Source: Asterias rubens
Lineage: Eukaryota; Echinodermata; Asteroidea; Forcipulatida; Asteriidae
NCBI RefSeq assembly: GCF_902459465.1
Contig: NC_047077.1
Coordinates: 4,464,001 to 4,528,000 of the forward strand
Direction of reading: 5' to 3'
DNA: 64,000 nucleotides
Positions 1 through 12,484 of this stretch are shown piece by piece. Both the position numbers and the translations under genes were made by a program. How positions within the stretch are numbered: the first letter of the stretch is position 1; the number at the start of each line of letters is the position of its first letter. The notes under the pieces were generated by a model, which saw only the letters and a program-made list of their open reading frames with translations, made no database searches and was not told the origin of the DNA.

Positions 1-880
1 CACTCGAACTTGCTCAGGCTTGAAGATAGGCAAATTTTAGTGGTTGGCAATAAATCAAATTTTCTCAAAGTCCACCAAGCGCGAGCGGATCAACAAACTT
101 AAATCCATGTTTAATTATGGGGCCATTATTGCTGAAGTGGGTCCAGGTTTACAAACTGTCCATGTTATGGGGCCATGCAATAAGTTGAATGGCCTTTCGA
201 CTGTGTTCTTTCTCTGTGACGTTTGACACTGTTTCTGATATAATTATTAGAACTTTTTGTACATAGTTCAAGTTCCATTTTGATGATTCATTGTGTTTAC
301 TGTTGGTTTTATAACCAGCAGTGGAAACAAGTCAAGTAAGTGTGTGGAACCCCACAACCACAAGTGCTTTTACCCTGGTTTATGAGAACACAGAAATTTC
401 AATTTCATTTGTGTGATGTCGAAAGGTTATTGGGCCCTCGTGATTGTTGCTCAAATGCTGAAAACTTATCTGCGGCAATAAATTGTGTTTGTACAAGAAC
501 ATGAGTGATAGCAGAAAAAGATACCAACAATAAACATGATAAATCCAGGGTACAATTCAATTCAGCATTTTAAACACCAGACTGTAAACCTCTTACTCTA
601 GCAATAGGCCTATAGGCTACTGTTCAGAGCAGAGCCATCTTTAAAGGCACCGGACACATTTGGCAAGTGTCGTGGCCGCAAGGTTATGACCAAATTCAAA
701 CTCTGGTGTTTCTGATCAGCAGAGTGTGGGTTCGTCCTTGCATGTGTAGTATACTTGCATAATATAGTCATGCATATATTCATTAAACCACTGGAGCGTG
801 CCACTGGGCGCCTTCCGGGCTGCCAAGTGGTTTGCTCGTCAGTCTTGAGAAGTAACCAACTGCGTGCAGTCTATTTTCCT
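1..880. other. No recognisable gene
   Basis: I see no long reading frame, splice-bounded exon or repeat structure I can name in this stretch. A 60-codon frame at 44-226 is open, but nothing in it resembles a known family and no splice signals frame it. Confidence 0.4.
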
Positions 881-884
881 GTTA

Positions 885-1110
885 TCTGTTTCCTTGAAGA
901 CTCAGGTAAATACAACACATGGGACGTAAAGCCGATGGTCCCACGTGTTGTGTAACGCATGTAAAAGAACCCAGTGCGTGCACTAATCGAAAAGAGAAGG
1001 GGTTCGCCCCGGTCTTTCTGGCTGTGGCTGCTGTATGCGCCGTAGCACCTTGTACAGTTGTAAACCCTGATAAGGTGCTAAATAATTGGGTCTCAGAATT
1101 CATCACTGCA
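885..1110. repeat. Interspersed repeat, possibly a non-LTR retroelement tail
   Basis: The stretch has a mixed GC-rich composition unlike its AT-rich surroundings, with phrases such as GGTTCGCCCCGG and GCCGTAGCACCTTG. I recall similar phrases as dispersed copies in echinoderm genomes. It contains no coding frame I can support. The family name is not established; a Dfam or self-genome search would settle it. Confidence 0.35.
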
Positions 1111-1423
1111 ATAACCTATCTTTCTGAAAGTTTGTAATATACTCAGTGCCTTGAGTACCTTGTTTGGTAGTACGTGCGCTATCCATAAGACTTTGATATT
1201 ATTCATGTTATTAATATTATTAATGGTCAGTGATTTCACAAAGATAGTCCTAACTTTAGAGGACTAGTCCTAGGACTCTTTAGGAGTTATTCACAACTAA
1301 AGGCTTGCCAGAAGAAAGGGTTGTTTGAACACAGGGTTTTATAAACAAAGGGTGTTTGGAACATAGAGATGTCAGAACTAGGGTGCCGAAACATCTAATG
1401 TTTGGGACATACATGTAGGGTTA

Positions 1424-1890
1424 TTGGAACATAGGGGTCTCAGAATATAGGGGTGCCGAAACAAAGAGATGTTGGGACTTCGGGTTGTTGGAACATAGGG
1501 GTCTCAGAACATAAGGGTGCCGAAACAGAGATGTTGGGACTTGGGGTTGTTGGAACATAGGGGTCTCAGAACATATGGGTGCCGAAACAGAGATGTTGGG
1601 ACATGGTTGTTGGAACATAGGGGTCTCAGAACATAAGGGTGCCGAAACAGAGATGTTGGGACTTGGGGTTGTTGGAACATAGGGGTCTCAGAACATATGG
1701 GTGCCGAAACAGAGATGTTGGGACATGGTTGTTGGAACATAGGGGTCTCAGAATATAGGGGTGCTGAAACATAGAGATGTTGGGACATGGTGGTTGGAAC
1801 AAAGGGGTCTCAGAACATAGGGTTGTCGAAACTTACTGTTGTAGGAACATCACATGTAGTGAAGTATTGGAACATAGGGTTGTTGGAATA
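1424..1890. repeat. Minisatellite, about 60-62 bp unit
   Basis: About seven imperfect units, each carrying GGGGTCTCAGAACATA and then GGTGCCGAAACAGAGATG. The phrase GGGGTCTCAG recurs near 1,435, 1,498, 1,560, 1,620, 1,682, 1,741 and 1,803. The open frames on the minus strand are by-products of the repeat. Degenerate single units trail on to about 2,210. Confidence 0.9.
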
Positions 1891-2235
1891 ACTATGGGGT
1901 TGTCACATAGAGTTATGTATAAGAACTAGAGGGCGCACTGGTGATGCTTCTTGCACAATCGCGACGGGACCGCAAGGAGACACGCGCGCCATTCTGCATG
2001 CGCATTGAATATGAAGTACACGTTGAAGTTTGTGTTTATTGAACGCTGTCGCGGTGCCGTTCGTCAACTTAAATGGCCGCACGCGCGCATGCCGGGTTGC
2101 ATATAACAACCCTTTTCAACACATAGGGATGTCAGATCAGTGGGATGTCGAAATAAAATATAGGGTTGTCGGAACTTGTAGTGGTGGATGGCATCGAAAC
2201 ATAGGGGTATTCATACACTACTCTGAATTCCTTAC

Positions 2236-2302
2236 CTTTACTTTCTGTGTTGTCTTCCAACATTTCATTCTCCTGTTTTCCATTCACGGCTGTACTTTCC
2301 AT
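2236..2302 (-). CDS. Candidate first coding exon, unknown gene
   Basis: On the minus strand an ATG (2,300-2,302) opens 22 codons rich in Glu and Asn, starting MESTAVNGKQENEM. They end at AAAG followed by a consensus donor GTAAGG, in phase 1. An acidic N-terminus followed by a good splice donor suggests a real first exon of a gene running left out of the window. No homology is recognised, and the length is too small to exclude chance. Confidence 0.3.
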
Positions 2303-3002
2303 TGTGCTGCTGGAGTCGTAGCTCAAGATAACCAATTGGGAAGGCAGCCAAAGTTAGAATCTACCAAGACAAAAATATCAGAAAACAATGAGGAAAGTTA
2401 AATTCAGCCTCACTAACATCTAAACATTACTGATTGAGAATGGAGCCCAAATTGGAATAGTGTGGGCTTGTAGTATTGTAATCATATGGGTATGAACTTT
2501 GTCTAATTGTAAATTCAATTTAATTCAATTATTAATCTTTATTATTAGGCCTAGATCCCAAAAAGCATAACTAAAATGCCTGCATATGCGCATATTAATT
2601 AATATATTATACAGAAAAACTTGTAAGAAATTCTCTGGTCCATTAAAAAAGTGATGACAATGACATACAACAAGCAACCTGTTCTTGCAAGCAAGCCCTG
2701 CACTGCAGCATAAGGTTAATTCAGAACCGCAGATGGAGCATTTGCTACCGCGGTGTATGCGATGTGCGCATGCATGGCTATATATGTTTATGTGGGTTCA
2801 ACAGCGCCCTCTCTTGATATTTTGCTATTCGCTATAAACCTTATCATTTTATTAATGAGAAAATAGAATTAGCTGTTGCAAACAACTTACCAACCAAATG
2901 GACCGAGAGTATAAATGCAAAAAATAGTTAATGGCCTGACGTTTCGACCCTAGCAGAGTCTTTCTCGAAGGCTATTTTATTAATGGTGATTCTTTTCACA
3001 AA

Positions 3003-3145
3003 AATTTGGGATAACTTTCCGTATGGCGCCACCACTTTTTCACTCATTTTTACAAAAAGGGATATATCAATCAGGTAAATTAGATACTATACTATTTTAT
3101 TTCGAATGAAAAAGTGGTGGCGACATACGGAAACTTTTCCAAAAT
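3003..3145. mobile_element. Fold-back MITE (GGCGCCACCAC family), copy 1
   Basis: The two ends are inverted copies: AACTTTCCGTATGGCGCCAC on the left and the complement of a near-identical stretch on the right. About 40 bases of each arm match, around a short AT-rich centre. A second copy in opposite orientation lies at 4,250-4,387, and half a copy lies at 35,258-35,300. It has no coding capacity. Confidence 0.75.
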
Positions 3146-4170
3146 TTGACCCCTGTGACTATTGAGCTGCCCTGACTTGTGTAAGTTATATACCGACTTT
3201 CGTTATTGTATGTAGCCCCTCCTTACTAACCTAAGGACCTTCACGGTGGACCTTCTTTATAGGTTAGTAAAGATGACAATCATATATTCATAACTTCATA
3301 TTCATAAATCATACAAAGGCTTTACATACATGTCCTCGAATGAGCGTGCTACTGCTACCCGTCGTTTATTTTATTCATAAAATTTATACTTACATTTTAC
3401 AATTACAATACAAAATTACAAGTACTTTTTACCGCGGTGCAGTTCTCTCTACGGATATTCCTCTCTACAGTAGTACTAGTTGTAGTAGTAGTACAATTGG
3501 TCATATACTGTGTCTTGAGTGAGCCGAGTGTGTACAAACCATGGAGCAAGAAAACACATACACACGCACGACATTTGTAAACACAATAAACTGATAATAA
3601 CCGTCCGTGCGTGTGCGGTAAGTGGTCAGTTCAGTGGTCTTGTAAGTTGTACTTTTTTTTGTAGTGAACAAAAAATGTCTCTTTACTGAGAAAAGCAAGT
3701 CTTAACGTCTTCTAAAGAGTGTCGTCACCAATTTATCTCATGATTTGGTTCACTTACCTTAGAAATAACAACAAAAACACGGATGTGGTGGCGACCGGAT
3801 TCCTTTTTCTTTATTCAATAATTTTTCACATGTTTCGGAATTCCTTTTAGTTTACGACACACCGCGGCCCGGTCAAGAATATTTGTCTTATGTATGGAAA
3901 GGCCACGTGTACAAACCTATACAGTCCTAGCATAAAAATAATGGCATACCATAAATGCGTATGGTACCTTGAGTTCCACGTAACAAAGAAGCATACCTCA
4001 TAGGTGAACAGACTAAAACTAAATGATGGTACCGGCAAAAAATACATTAAAATGAAAATAGGCCTCATTATTTTATGGAAGGCACTAAAAACTTACCTCT
4101 ACAGCTAGCGGTTCGGAACTTTTCCTGTGCTCTCAGAACATTCCGGCACGGTTCGCGACGATCCCCTACG

Positions 4171-4670
4171 CAGCAGGTTTGGGGAGTTGTTACATAAGAG
4201 TGGACTAACCACTGGGACCTGGTTGTTTATATTTTCATGTTTAAAAGATGGGAAAAGTTTCCGTATGGCGCCACCACTTTTTCATTCGAAATAAAATAAT
4301 ATAGTATCTAATTTACCTGATTGATATATCCCTTTTTGTAAAAATGAGTGAAAAAGTGGTGGCGCCATATGGAAAGTTATCCAAAGGATGCAAGCACTGC
4401 TTCAGACCTCTTTATTCAAGTACATTTGTAGCAGCAGGTTTAGGGAGTTGTTACATAAGAGTGGACTAACCACTGGAACCTGGTCGTTTATATTTTCATG
4501 TCTAAAAGATCAGTACTGCTTCAGACCTCTATATTAAAGTACATTTGTAGCAGCAGGTTTGGGGAGTTGTTACATAAGAGTGGACTAACCACTGGGACCT
4601 GGTTGTTTATATTTTCATGTTTAAAAGATGCAAGCACTGCTTCAGACCTCTTTATTCAAGTACAATAGGC
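4171..4670. repeat. About 120-bp satellite, left block
   Basis: Three units start with GCAGCAGGTTTGGGGAGTTG near 4,171, 4,432 and 4,551. The first is lengthened by an inserted MITE. The period of the uninterrupted units is 119 bases. The same satellite occurs at 63,440-63,955, so it borders the outer sides of both copies of the duplicated block. Confidence 0.9.
4250..4387. mobile_element. Fold-back MITE inserted in a satellite unit
   Basis: This is the same family as 3,003-3,145 in reverse orientation. Neighbouring satellite units read AAAAGATGCAAGCAC without interruption. Here the element splits that phrase, and GATG is present on both sides, which suggests a short target duplication. Confidence 0.75.
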
Positions 4671-4719
4671 TAAATAGCAACTACTGAATTACAGATGTAA
4701 AAAAATCGTAAGACTAACT

Positions 4720-7700
4720 GTTTTTATGGTGGATACTTTGTGAAAATTAAATATTCTTTCGGTAATGGCTTAATTATTGTATTGGAAAGAATATAAGTTA
4801 AAGTCTGCTTGAGGAAAAAAGTCATCAATAATAATAAACTTCATGCACAAAATTCAAATTTTTGGTAAATGATTTTATTAACGTCGCTCAATTTAAATTT
4901 TAACACCAAACAAATACTTAATCTGTTTTGGTTTTTTTAACAAAAATAATATTAATAGGCTAAATAGAAATTACTGAATTACAGATGTAACATTTTACAA
5001 CAAATCGTAGACTAACTGTTTCTATAGTGGATACTTGGTGGAAAGCTTAATAATGAGTTTCTAAGTGCAAAACTAAAATAACAATGAGAATGATTTTTGG
5101 ACATTATCTCAGAAGTTAATAATAATCACCGTTTAAAAAAGACATCTTTCTAAAGCATAATTCAGGTGAACTGAAACAAAATGTTAGAAAATGAACTTTC
5201 CTTTGCAGTTTGTGTAAGAAAATTTCTACTATTTATTATAGGGGAATTTTACTTGTATCACCTCTTTTTTAAATATAATGATAGCCCAAACATAATTTTT
5301 ATGAAATATTTCTCATTATAAGTATTGCTTTACTTGATTGGCTTCGCCTCGGATTCCATTTCCCCCCTCGGGTGTACAAAACGCCATGGACCCGTCACAG
5401 CTTGCAACAACTGTATAATGTACCCAATTCAATTAGAAGGTCAGGTTCAGTACACATATCAAAATTTGTCTTTGTAAAAATTCATCACATCTCAATTTTC
5501 AACAATAATATTATTTATTAAAACCTTTAATAAACACATTGCTTTTATATTTGGCTCTTTGGACTGTGAAGTGTTTGTGGACATAAATCTAATTGGGAAA
5601 CATGTTTTAAAATTATCATTCACACTATTTGCCTCAAAACTGCAAAGTTTTCCATTTACTTTGTGAACTAAAATGTCTGCTAATTTGAGGAGTCCAGAAT
5701 AATCTTCAACAAAATGGCAGACTGTACTGTTAGCTCAAGAAAGGTATAACAAGAAAACCAAACAATTTTAAGGTATATTTATGTGTGGGTCATTTTTTTT
5801 CAAAAATCGAAAAATCTTTCCAACCATGTAGGCCTATTCTTTCCATAGCAAGAACTTCCTATAGCACAAAACACCAAACCCAAATGCAACATGTCCCTTT
5901 AAGCATGTGAGGTAATTCAACATTAAAAAGTCAGGCTCAGTACTTATTATCAATCCTTGTTGAAAATTCATCACATCTCAAATTTCGATCACATTGTCAT
6001 CAAAACCTTCTCCAAGAGAAACATTGCTGTTAGATTTAACGCTTTGGACTATGACATTATTTGTTACATGTACATGGGCAATTATATCCACACTAATGGG
6101 CAAAAAAGTGCGACATGGAAAGGGAATGTTGGATAGTCACAAAATTAAGTTTGTTGTCATGTATTTTGGTCTGTGTACATTCAGAAGCAGATGAGGATTG
6201 TGGTTAACAAAAAAAAGGTGCCTGTCTTACAAAGTTATCCCTTTGGTCCATTAGTGTGGAATTGCCCACATGTATGATATGAATATGGGCCCAGTTAAAT
6301 AAAGCATAAAAGCAAAACAACTTGCTCAGCACAGAAAAGTATTGCTTAACAGAAACAGGTTTCCACCCAAAATAACATAGCAAATAAGTTTGTCAAGAAG
6401 TGTTTTCTGCATGCCTAACAGCTTTATGAAATAGGGCCTTGGTTGGAAACATGTTTTGGAAGTAGTGTATAATTATCAACACTAAAAGGTGCCTTAAATC
6501 TGTGTGGTTTTCCTTATACTTTGTGTTTTGTGGAGTCAAAAATTCTTTTTACTTTGTGAACTAAAATAGTCCGCCATTTTTAGGAGTCCACAATTTGCTT
6601 CAACAAAATGACAGACTATGTTACTTCAAGAGAGTATAAAAAGAAAACCAAACAATTTCCAGGTACATGTTAATCTGTGTGGATCATTTATTTATTTATT
6701 TTAAAACATATTTTCAACCATATCCATTTCACAGCAAGCACTTTCTAAAGCCCAAAACAGTAACACCCCCATTTGAAAGCGACGTGTCCCCTTTAGGCAT
6801 GTGGGATAATTCAACAATAAAAAGTCGTACTCGGTACTTTTTATCAAACCTTGTTGAAAATTCATCACATCTCAAATTTCAACAATTTCAATCACATAGT
6901 CATCAAAACCTTCTTCAAGAGACACATTGCTTTTAGATTTGTGTGTAATTATCAACACCAAGGTGCCTCAAAACTGTGTGGTTTTCCTTTTACTTTGTGT
7001 TTTGTGGAGTCAAAAATTCCATAATACTTATACTGTGCACTAAAATAGTCTGCCATTTTGAGGAGTCATGAATTTGCTTCAACAAAAATGGCAGGTTGTG
7101 TTATAGTTCAGAAGGGTTACAAGAAAATACAAACGATTTCCAGGTATATTTTTGTGGAAAATTATTTTCTAATTTCAATCATATTGTCAGCAATTTCCCG
7201 AAGGGCCAAAAAAGCAGCTAAATATGTCTTTTTCGAGAAATCCACGTTTTAAGTTTAGCTAGTTTTGAAACTACTAGTTGGTAGACTATTCAAAATTTAA
7301 TCTCAGAATTTTTTACATGTCAGGGAAGAAGTGATCCTAAAAACTGTGAGGTTTTCCAAATACTTTGTGAACTATGATGGTCTGCCATTTTGGGGAGTCA
7401 AACTACTGCTTCAACAAAATGGCAGATCATGTTAGTTCAAGACGGCCAAGGAAAACCAAACAATTTCCAGGTGTATTTGTGTGGATCATTATTTTCTAAA
7501 TTTAAAACATCTTTGGATGACAGTAATTTAAGAGCGGCATATAGGGTAGAGACATGGGCCTTCAGTGATACATGTAGATGTTCATCCATGACTGCACAGA
7601 GATTTCTGGCTTTCGTTGAGTGGTTTCACATCACCATATGTGATGGAAATGACTGGCAGTGGCTGTTGTGAAAATCTTGATGTAAAATGAAGAACCAATG

Positions 7701-7860
7701 CTTTGCAGCATTAAGCATCATCTTGTTTGCAGTGGCTCTTTGGTGAATGTCCTTGATGCATGCATTGAGTTTCATTAGAACAGTGTTGCAGTCTGGCATA
7801 AACATGTGTCCGTGGTCGCCTCATGCTCACATTGTAATGGGGCCGCATTCCTGGAGTCAC
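4720..7860. other. Intergenic or intronic, repeat-rich, no gene seen
   Basis: AT-rich DNA with repeated phrases such as TGTGGTTTTCC...ACTTTGTG, GCCATTTT..GGAGTC and AACCAAACAATTTCCAGG. They recur several times (near 5,690, 6,560, 7,040 and 7,390) and look like decayed relatives of the TTAA-flanked MITE at 9,193-9,580. A fold-back element of the GGGCCCAATTTCAT type sits at 6,287-6,438. Short open frames here are not supported by splice sites or homology. Confidence 0.5.
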
Positions 7861-7872
7861 CCTCCTCATCAC

Positions 7873-7920
7873 CTGTTCTCTTTCAATCTCTCCCAATGTG
7901 GAGAAGATGTTATCAAAGTA
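7873..7920 (-). other. Possible 48-base exon
   Basis: On the minus strand an acceptor (TTGCAG) precedes 16 open codons (YFDNIFSTLGEIEREQ), followed by a GTGATG donor. The same exon is intact in copy B at 50,481-50,528. I do not recognise the peptide. It could be a 3' exon of the USP37-like gene or part of another gene. Confidence 0.25.
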
Positions 7921-8656
7921 CTGCAAGATAATAAAAAAATCAAAGAAAAACAAATAACTAGTAGAAATAATTATTGGTTACCTCACCTCTGTAGGTAATC
8001 GAGACTTTCCACCCCCTCAGCTTTATTATGGAAACATAATGAACTTACTTCTGTTTTGTGTTTTAAAAAAAAGGTATGAGTTCACTCTTAATCGTAAAAC
8101 CTTGGCCAAGGCTAAGGGTGATAATCTAATACTAATAATTTACCATTCGGACAACCTCTCATTGAGCCAAATACAGTGATGGCAACCTGCTCCATCATTT
8201 GTAAATAAAGGACAAAAGGTCTGGAATCCGGAATTACACAATATCCCCCAGAAAGGGAGATTAAAGTACCCTACATATATTTTCATGAGGGATTCAAAGC
8301 ATAGCACGGTATAGGTGCCTGCCTAGCCTGTGCATGCAGCACAATAGATTTCCCGGTTCAAATAATATGGTCAACTGACCATAAAAAAAATGGATACTCT
8401 GAGTTGTTCCGGGCGTTTATAAGTCGGCCAACATAAGCTAGTTTGAATAAGATTTTACTTTTTTTTTTATACACCATCAGACATGGTTAAAATAACGAGA
8501 ATGTATGGACAAAATTGCACAGTTTTCGCATGGGGCACTTTCGTAATATTTGCAGGATCTACATGCAGATTTGACATGGTTGTTCTGATGCAATTAACTT
8601 TGATCAAAGGTTTTATATAAACACCATCAAAATACCTTCCCTATAGCATCTGCACT

Positions 8657-8802
8657 CAGGCCTGGAATAACATGCTTGCTACGGAGACCATCGATCTCCA
8701 TTGCCCCATGTATTGGCCTTGGTGCCTTCAAAAGTTTCCCACTGAAGTGCCCTTTGCAAAATGCAAATGGCCTTGCCCTTCCAACATGAAATTCCAGGCC
8801 TG
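8657..8802. mobile_element. MITE with CAGGCCTGGAAT ends
   Basis: A 146-base element with inverted ends CAGGCCTGGAATAACATG and its near-complement. It is shared with copy B at 51,256-51,401. The CAG... termini resemble hAT-type non-autonomous elements, but no 8-base target duplication is visible. Confidence 0.6.
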
Positions 8803-9040
8803 CTCATGAGTCGGTCTACACTGCTGCCCCTTTCAATGTTCGATTTATCTTTTACATAAGGATTTGTTGTGATAATAATTCTGAGCAGTATTACCTGAGC
8901 ATCCCTTGTCTCTAGGCAACATCTGAGCAGAACACAAACAACTAAAGAGGTTTTCCATCATCTCATTTTCTTATGTGCTTGTCTTGTCATTTCTCTTTTA
9001 GACCTGTAAAGAAAACAATTTTGGGTTGAAAAACAAAATT

Positions 9041-9100
9041 GAGTAGAGTGGGACTCGAACTAACCACCTCCAGATTCTACCAACTGTGTCATATATGATC
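9041..9100 (-). repeat. tRNA-derived repeat, deleted copy
   Basis: Read on the minus strand it has a tRNA-like B box (AGTTCGAGTCCCAC) and a CAGTTGGTAGAA D-arm phrase. Copy B at 51,640-51,710 keeps 14 more bases, including an anticodon-like GTTAAT. Copy A has therefore lost the anticodon region or copy B gained it. It is not a working tRNA gene. Confidence 0.5.
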
Positions 9101-9192
9101 CCTGGCTACACGACAGTTTAAAACGATGTATGTACAAAATAGGGACACCGACATAGGTCTAGATAGCTCAGTTGGTATAGAGTGCTGTCACA

Positions 9193-9580
9193 TTAAAGGA
9201 ACACGTTGCCTTGGATCGGACGAGTGGGTCTATAAAAAGCGTTTGTAACCATTTGTTATAAAATGCATATTGTTGGAAAGATGTTTTAAGAGTAGAATAC
9301 AATGATCCACACATATTTGCGTCGAAGTTGCATGGTTTTCCTTTTACTTTGTGAACTTACACGGTCGGCCATTTATGGGAGTCCAAAATTTGACTCCCAT
9401 AAATGGCCGATGGTGTTTGTCGACGAGGTATGAAGAAAACTACGAAATTTCGAGGCAACTTTGTGTGTATCATTATATTCTACTTTTAAAACATCTTTCT
9501 GATCAATGCATTTTATAACAAACGGTTACAACACTTTTCAAAAACCAGCTCGACCGATCCAAGGCAACGTGCTCCTTTAA
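9193..9580. mobile_element. TTAA-flanked fold-back MITE
   Basis: The ends are AGGAACACGTTGCCTTGGAT and its near-complement, with TTAA on both sides. The arms match almost to the centre, where a perfect inverted stretch around GGGAGTCCAAAATTTGACTCCC marks the axis. TTAA flanks point to a piggyBac- or Kolobok-mobilised non-autonomous element. It is shared with copy B (51,807-52,194). It has landed inside a tRNA-derived repeat whose A-box (TAGCTCAGTTGGTA) lies just to the left. Confidence 0.8.
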
Positions 9581-10226
9581 TCCATTTATTAAAAACATTT
9601 ATGTTTAAAGTACATGGGTGTCAAATTGCCTGTGTTTCGATGCAAAACATTTCAAATGAATCATGCTTTTATATGATGACCTAAAACTGTATGCAATTAG
9701 CATTCCGCAAGATCGAAAAACATTGAGAGGGGACCAGTAGCTCTATCTTGATGCATCTTTTTACAGTACGCTCTGTATAGTCTTCACCATAAGATGGATC
9801 AATCACAGGATTAACTTAAATATGCAATATAGGATATTTCAAAGTTACACTTCAAGGGGTGTGTTTTGGCGACAGTAACCAATACAAATTTTGATTATTG
9901 GCCTGTGATTAACAGTTGGCTAATTCAACCAAAAAAATTATTGGTTACAACCGCCAAAACGCACCGCTGGGGTTATGATCGCACAAGGCATTCTGATAAA
10001 GAAAAACAGTGAAATCATTCAATTGGTGACAATGAAACACCCTGAATATATTCATGCATACCTACAGACATTATTGGTTGGCACACACCATAAAGTTGGG
10101 CACTAGCCAGTCGCAGAAACGTGGCCATAACATGCCACAACAAAATCATTAAAATGAAAACTGTTTTAATTCTGGACGCAAATCTCAAATACAGGAGTTC
10201 AGTAAAACTTTTTTGTTAGCGGTACT

Positions 10227-10460
10227 GGGCCCAATTTCATGGCTCTACTTACTGCAGAATTCTGTGCTAACGATCACGATTCTCTGCTTACGAGCAAGCG
10301 CCGAGTTTCTGCCCTAGCCTTGTAAGTGTAGAATGCCTAGTAACAGGGCGTACGCACGCGCAGAAGCCAAAATTCACCGCTAACCCGTGAAATACGCGTG
10401 TCGTAACCTCCGTAACCTTGATTCTGTCCTTACAGTAAGCAGAGCCATAAAATTGGGCCC
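10227..10460. mobile_element. Fold-back MITE, GGGCCCAATTTCATGG ends
   Basis: The termini GGGCCCAATTTCATGGCTCT and the complement of AGAGCCATAAAATTGGGCCC form an inverted repeat. It is shared with copy B at 52,841-53,074. Related half-elements make the tandem repeat at 23,110-23,610. Confidence 0.75.
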
Positions 10461-10516
10461 TGTCGTAAGCTAATTTATTTAAAGATAGAATAACAACAAA
10501 CTTGACTGCAACTTAC

Positions 10517-10649
10517 CATGTGTGTATTGCAGGATGATGGCAAATATTTCACTACAGTAAAGCTTCTATGGCACTTTATGTAGTACGTGTCTCTTCAGCA
10601 GCCATTTCAGGGGAGGCCTTGCAGGTGGGCTGCCTCCCCACACATCTTC
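10517..10649 (-). other. Exon-like segment, frameshifted in copy A
   Basis: In copy B (53,131-53,274) this is 48 open codons between GTGCAG and a GTAAGT donor, in phase 0/0. That fits the phase-0 end of the preceding USP37-like exon. In copy A there is a 12-base deletion and a one-base gain, so the frame breaks. The peptide (EDVWGGSPPARPPLKW...) is not recognisable as USP37, so its exon status is uncertain. Confidence 0.25.
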
Positions 10650-10857
10650 CTGCACATCTCAGAGTGTCATCTTCTCAAGGATTCCTACAAGTAAAACAAA
10701 ACAAATATTGGGATTGAGCAAAGAAAAAAATGCCCAGTCTGTTTACCTTGAGGTTTATTATTTGATAAGTAAAATAAATAAAGAATACAACACATGATAA
10801 AACAACTTATTGACCCAAACGACATGATGTCATAATAATATTTGTAGTAATAACTAG

Positions 10858-11090
10858 TTCTTATATAGAGCACATTTCACGATAACCGTCTCAAGGCGCT
10901 TTACATTATTGCATTGGTCAATTGGCCATAACATTCTTTTAATCTGTCTCAGCTCCCTTGGGGGTATACAACCTGGGCAACCCTATGCTCTAAGGGCTTT
11001 TCATACACAGTATCAACCTCTACCCTAGCTGGTACCCACTTATAGTGTCCCGACCGGAATTTGAATACACACTCCGATGACCTAACCACC
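10858..11090. repeat. Interspersed repeat with CAAGGCGCTTTACATT
   Basis: It contains CTCAAGGCGCTTTACATTAT, CAGCTCCCTTGGGG and TATCAACCTCTACCCTAGCT. I recall these phrases from a very common dispersed repeat of marine invertebrate genomes. A short piece of the same family appears at 33,978-34,020. It is shared with copy B (53,480-53,710). Confidence 0.5.
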
Positions 11091-11547
11091 AGAACTTAAA
11101 TTTGATGATCAGGAAAATCTTTGTTGCGCCATTTTGAGAGTGTTGTACAATGAATTTCTCCATGATTGTGCAGTTAGTGAACATATTAGGTGACACTCAA
11201 TCCATTAAACAGATTTTTAAATGCCTACCATAAAATTCATATGCAATTTTACTCCCATAATGGCAAATGCTGCAATCAGCAGCCTTAAATGACAATGACG
11301 CAGTGGGTCAAATACTCATTTTCATTACTAAAATTATTTGAAATTTTTGGCAATTTCAAATATTAGTGAAATGTTTTTCAAGTAACAGAGCCTTATCCCA
11401 AGCCCAGGCGGGTTGCTGGCAAAAAATTAATGTCCACATAAAAACATTCTGACTTTCTCAAACAGATACTTTCTTCCTATTCAAGGTATTAAACCTGCCT
11501 TGCTAACACAAAAAATAAACTTGGAGGGGGTTGGGGGGACATCAAAC

Positions 11548-11701
11548 CTTTTTCAATTCTTCTTCCTCAAGCCGCAACCTCTCATCTGCTTCTCGCTTTT
11601 TTCTCTCCGACTCTTTTTTACTCATCTCTAAGACTTTTTTGTTCTCGTCACCGTCTGAGTCTGTGTTACTTTCCAGGAGAATGGTTTGCCTTGGTTGTTT
11701 A
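11548..11701 (-). pseudogene. USP37-like exon, acidic/basic linker (copy A)
   Basis: 154 bases, entered in phase 2 and left in phase 0. It encodes a Ser/Asp-rich stretch (ESNTDSDGDENKK) and then a charged coiled-coil-like run (ESERKKREADERLRLEEEE). In USP37 the corresponding place is the insertion between catalytic lobes, which holds SDSED-type and ubiquitin-interacting segments. The phase fits the preceding exon exactly. Confidence 0.7.
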
Positions 11702-12324
11702 CTGCCACAAAGAGTGAGGAGAAAAAAAAATCAATTAACAAATTGTCACATGTTTTGTTCTCAATTTATATTTGGTTTACCGTAACACCATGTGTATAAT
11801 CTACTTACTGGTTACATGATTACATTAAGTTGAGAAATTGTCTTGCTATATATTCTACTACCGCAATTGTTTGCATATTGTCAGGTAAGGGTTGAAAACA
11901 AATATATTAAACTCCATATTATACATATTTAACCTATTTATCATTTACAAAGCGGCAATAAATTCACCAACAGTGACACCACAGGCCAAAAACAAAAATC
12001 GGATATAGTATAAAGGTATTAAAAGTGAAGAAAACTTAATAAGCAGTGGTATCAATGTAATGTGACGTCTAACCTTACACTCTAACTAGGCCTAATTGCG
12101 GGATAATGATGTAAAAGCTCCTATTCTAATCTAATTGATGAGCTAATACACTCAAACTATAGTATCAATAATAATACCAGACATTTATATGGCAACATTT
12201 GCGCAACACAAAACATAAAACAATAAACAAATATACACAAAGCAATTGTTACAATAGAAAGCAAACTACGTATACGAGTCTCAAAACAACATTGATAAAG
12301 AGGCACAAGACATACCAGCCGTCG

Positions 12325-12484
12325 ATTTCACAAAACTCTTCCTAACTTAAGACTAATCCTAGGACTTAGGACGAGTCCCAAACCTGCACTGTAGCATGCA
12401 GACCTTTACATTTATCCTAAGTTAGGACGAGTTTCGTACTAACTCGAGATAAGACGAGTCCTAACTCTTTGTGAAATCAACCCC
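12325..12484. mobile_element. Fold-back MITE, TTTCACAAA...CTAAC ends
   Basis: Inverted ends GATTTCACAAAACTCTTCC and the complement of CTCTTTGTGAAATC enclose repeated TAGGAC motifs. It is shared with copy B at 54,950-55,109, and a related fragment lies at 1,230-1,300. Confidence 0.65.
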
